Shown here one piece after another: positions 38,305-38,749 of a stretch of 38,749 nt of DNA. The notes beneath the pieces were generated by a model. The model did not search any database and was not told the origin of the DNA. It saw nothing but the letters and a program-made list of their open reading frames with translations. The position numbers and the translations under genes were made by a program. The stretch's first letter is position 1. The number at the start of each line of letters is the position of its first letter. This DNA comes from an uncultured Pseudanabaenaceae cyanobacterium (GTDB taxonomy: Bacteria; Cyanobacteriota; Cyanobacteriia; PCC-9006; JAAUQQ01), in contig CALIJJ010000100.1 in assembly GCA_938017515.1 (NCBI GenBank), positions 1 through 38,749 of the forward strand, in the 5' to 3' direction.

Positions 38305-38749
38305 TCAATTCGCTTCAAATATGGGCAAATCAATCCACAGGCTCCCCATAATGTCTCCCTGCTGAAATGTCTTATCGGGATAGCGCGATCGATGCTCTGG
38401 ATCATGGTTATGGCAATCCAAACAGGACTGGGCCACGGCGCGATCGGGATAGAACGCCAAAAAATGAGGTCGGTTCTTAACCCTTTGATAGCGTCGGTAA
38501 GGTTTACCCGTTTGCAGCACATGCTCCATGGCGGTCTGCTGGATGGCCGATTGAGGTCCATGATCACCTTGAAGCGACCATGGGGAAATAAGTCCATAGG
38601 TAAAGCGACCCTCCTCCAATGCCAAATCGCGACCGAGACGCAGGAGATGACAGGGTAGGGGCAAGCCATCCTGACGCGCCCAATCCTGCTGAACGGGAGC
38701 ATCCAAAACACCGCCTGCTTGGGGCGATCGCTCCAGGAAACGAGCACGA
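38305..38749 (-). CDS. DUF3365 (Tll0287-like) c-type haem domain protein (partial)
   Basis: The frame is open to the right window edge, leaving the C-terminal 147 residues. It reads LISPWSLQGDHGPQSAIQQ, then AMEHVLQTGKPYRRYQ, then FLAFYPDRAVAQSCLDCHNHDPEHR with a CxxCH haem-binding motif, and ends GDIMGSLWIDLPIFEAN. That order (SPWP-like, CxxCHN, GDxxGxLxV) fits the DUF3365 domain, found alone or as the sensor part of signalling proteins. Here it stops soon after the haem motif, so no kinase or cyclase follows. The N-terminus, probably with a signal or membrane anchor, lies beyond the edge. Confidence 0.72.
   Translation of the reverse strand, partial: RARFLERSPQAGGVLDAPVQQDWARQDGLPLPCHLLRLGRDLALEEGRFTYGLISPWSLQGDHGPQSAIQQTAMEHVLQTGKPYRRYQRVKNRPHFLAFYPDRAVAQSCLDCHNHDPEHRSRYPDKTFQQGDIMGSLWIDLPIFEAN

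Overview
The window comes from a cyanobacterial chromosome. It carries psb27, a cytochrome b6f cofactor-assembly gene, a SigB-like group 2 sigma factor, an AMIN-domain amidase, and cyanobacterial or green-lineage families such as CGLD27/DUF1230, DUF3143 and DUF3318. The HIP1 octamer (GCGATCGC) recurs throughout, for example at 44-51 and 5493-5500. GC content is moderate by eye. I cannot name the genus.

Layout. 1-2010: a SbcD-like nuclease (cut by the left edge) and a group 2 sigma factor, both on the minus strand. 2011-2882: a gene-free stretch with strong hairpins. 2883-5254: an unknown membrane protein, a JmjC-type oxygenase and a very small membrane protein. 5436-8487: RidA, adenosine deaminase and PurA. 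8694-9104: Psb27. 9204-13289: the phosphate transporter PstB, PstA, PstC and PstS, all minus strand, with a terminator between pstS and pstC and a Pho-box-like promoter before pstS. 13486-15630: LpxD, a membrane-anchored J-domain protein and a DUF3143 protein. 15733-19873: a b6f assembly factor, a PadR regulator, an O-antigen ligase-like protein overlapping a YaaW-like gene, and a small charged protein. 20219-22158: a Trypco1-like protein coupled to an amidase-signature enzyme. 22426-24762: a small membrane protein and a cell wall amidase. 24983-25056: initiator tRNA-Met. 25200-28752: asparaginase, CGLD27, RsfS and a WcaI-like glycosyltransferase. 29189-33466: a DUF3318 protein and CarB. 33606-35990: a multidomain GH9 cellulase. 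36540 to the end: a methyltransferase, an unknown membrane protein, PpnP and a DUF3365 haem-domain fragment.

Most of the window is ordinary cyanobacterial core genome. No transposase, phage module, CRISPR array or toxin island was seen. Functional groups are high-affinity phosphate uptake, purine/pyrimidine metabolism (PurA, ADA, RidA, PpnP, CarB), envelope and polysaccharide work (LpxD, AmiC, O-antigen ligase, glycosyltransferase, GH9), and photosystem or b6f assembly (Psb27, CCB).

The observations most worth a second look are: a Psb27 whose lipobox cysteine is replaced by tyrosine; a Trypco1-like gene overlapping an amidase gene; a long terminator-like hairpin directly before rsfS; paired hairpins with interchangeable arms at 2772-2879; and an unusual density of unrelated 11-21 bp tandem duplications in the gaps between genes.
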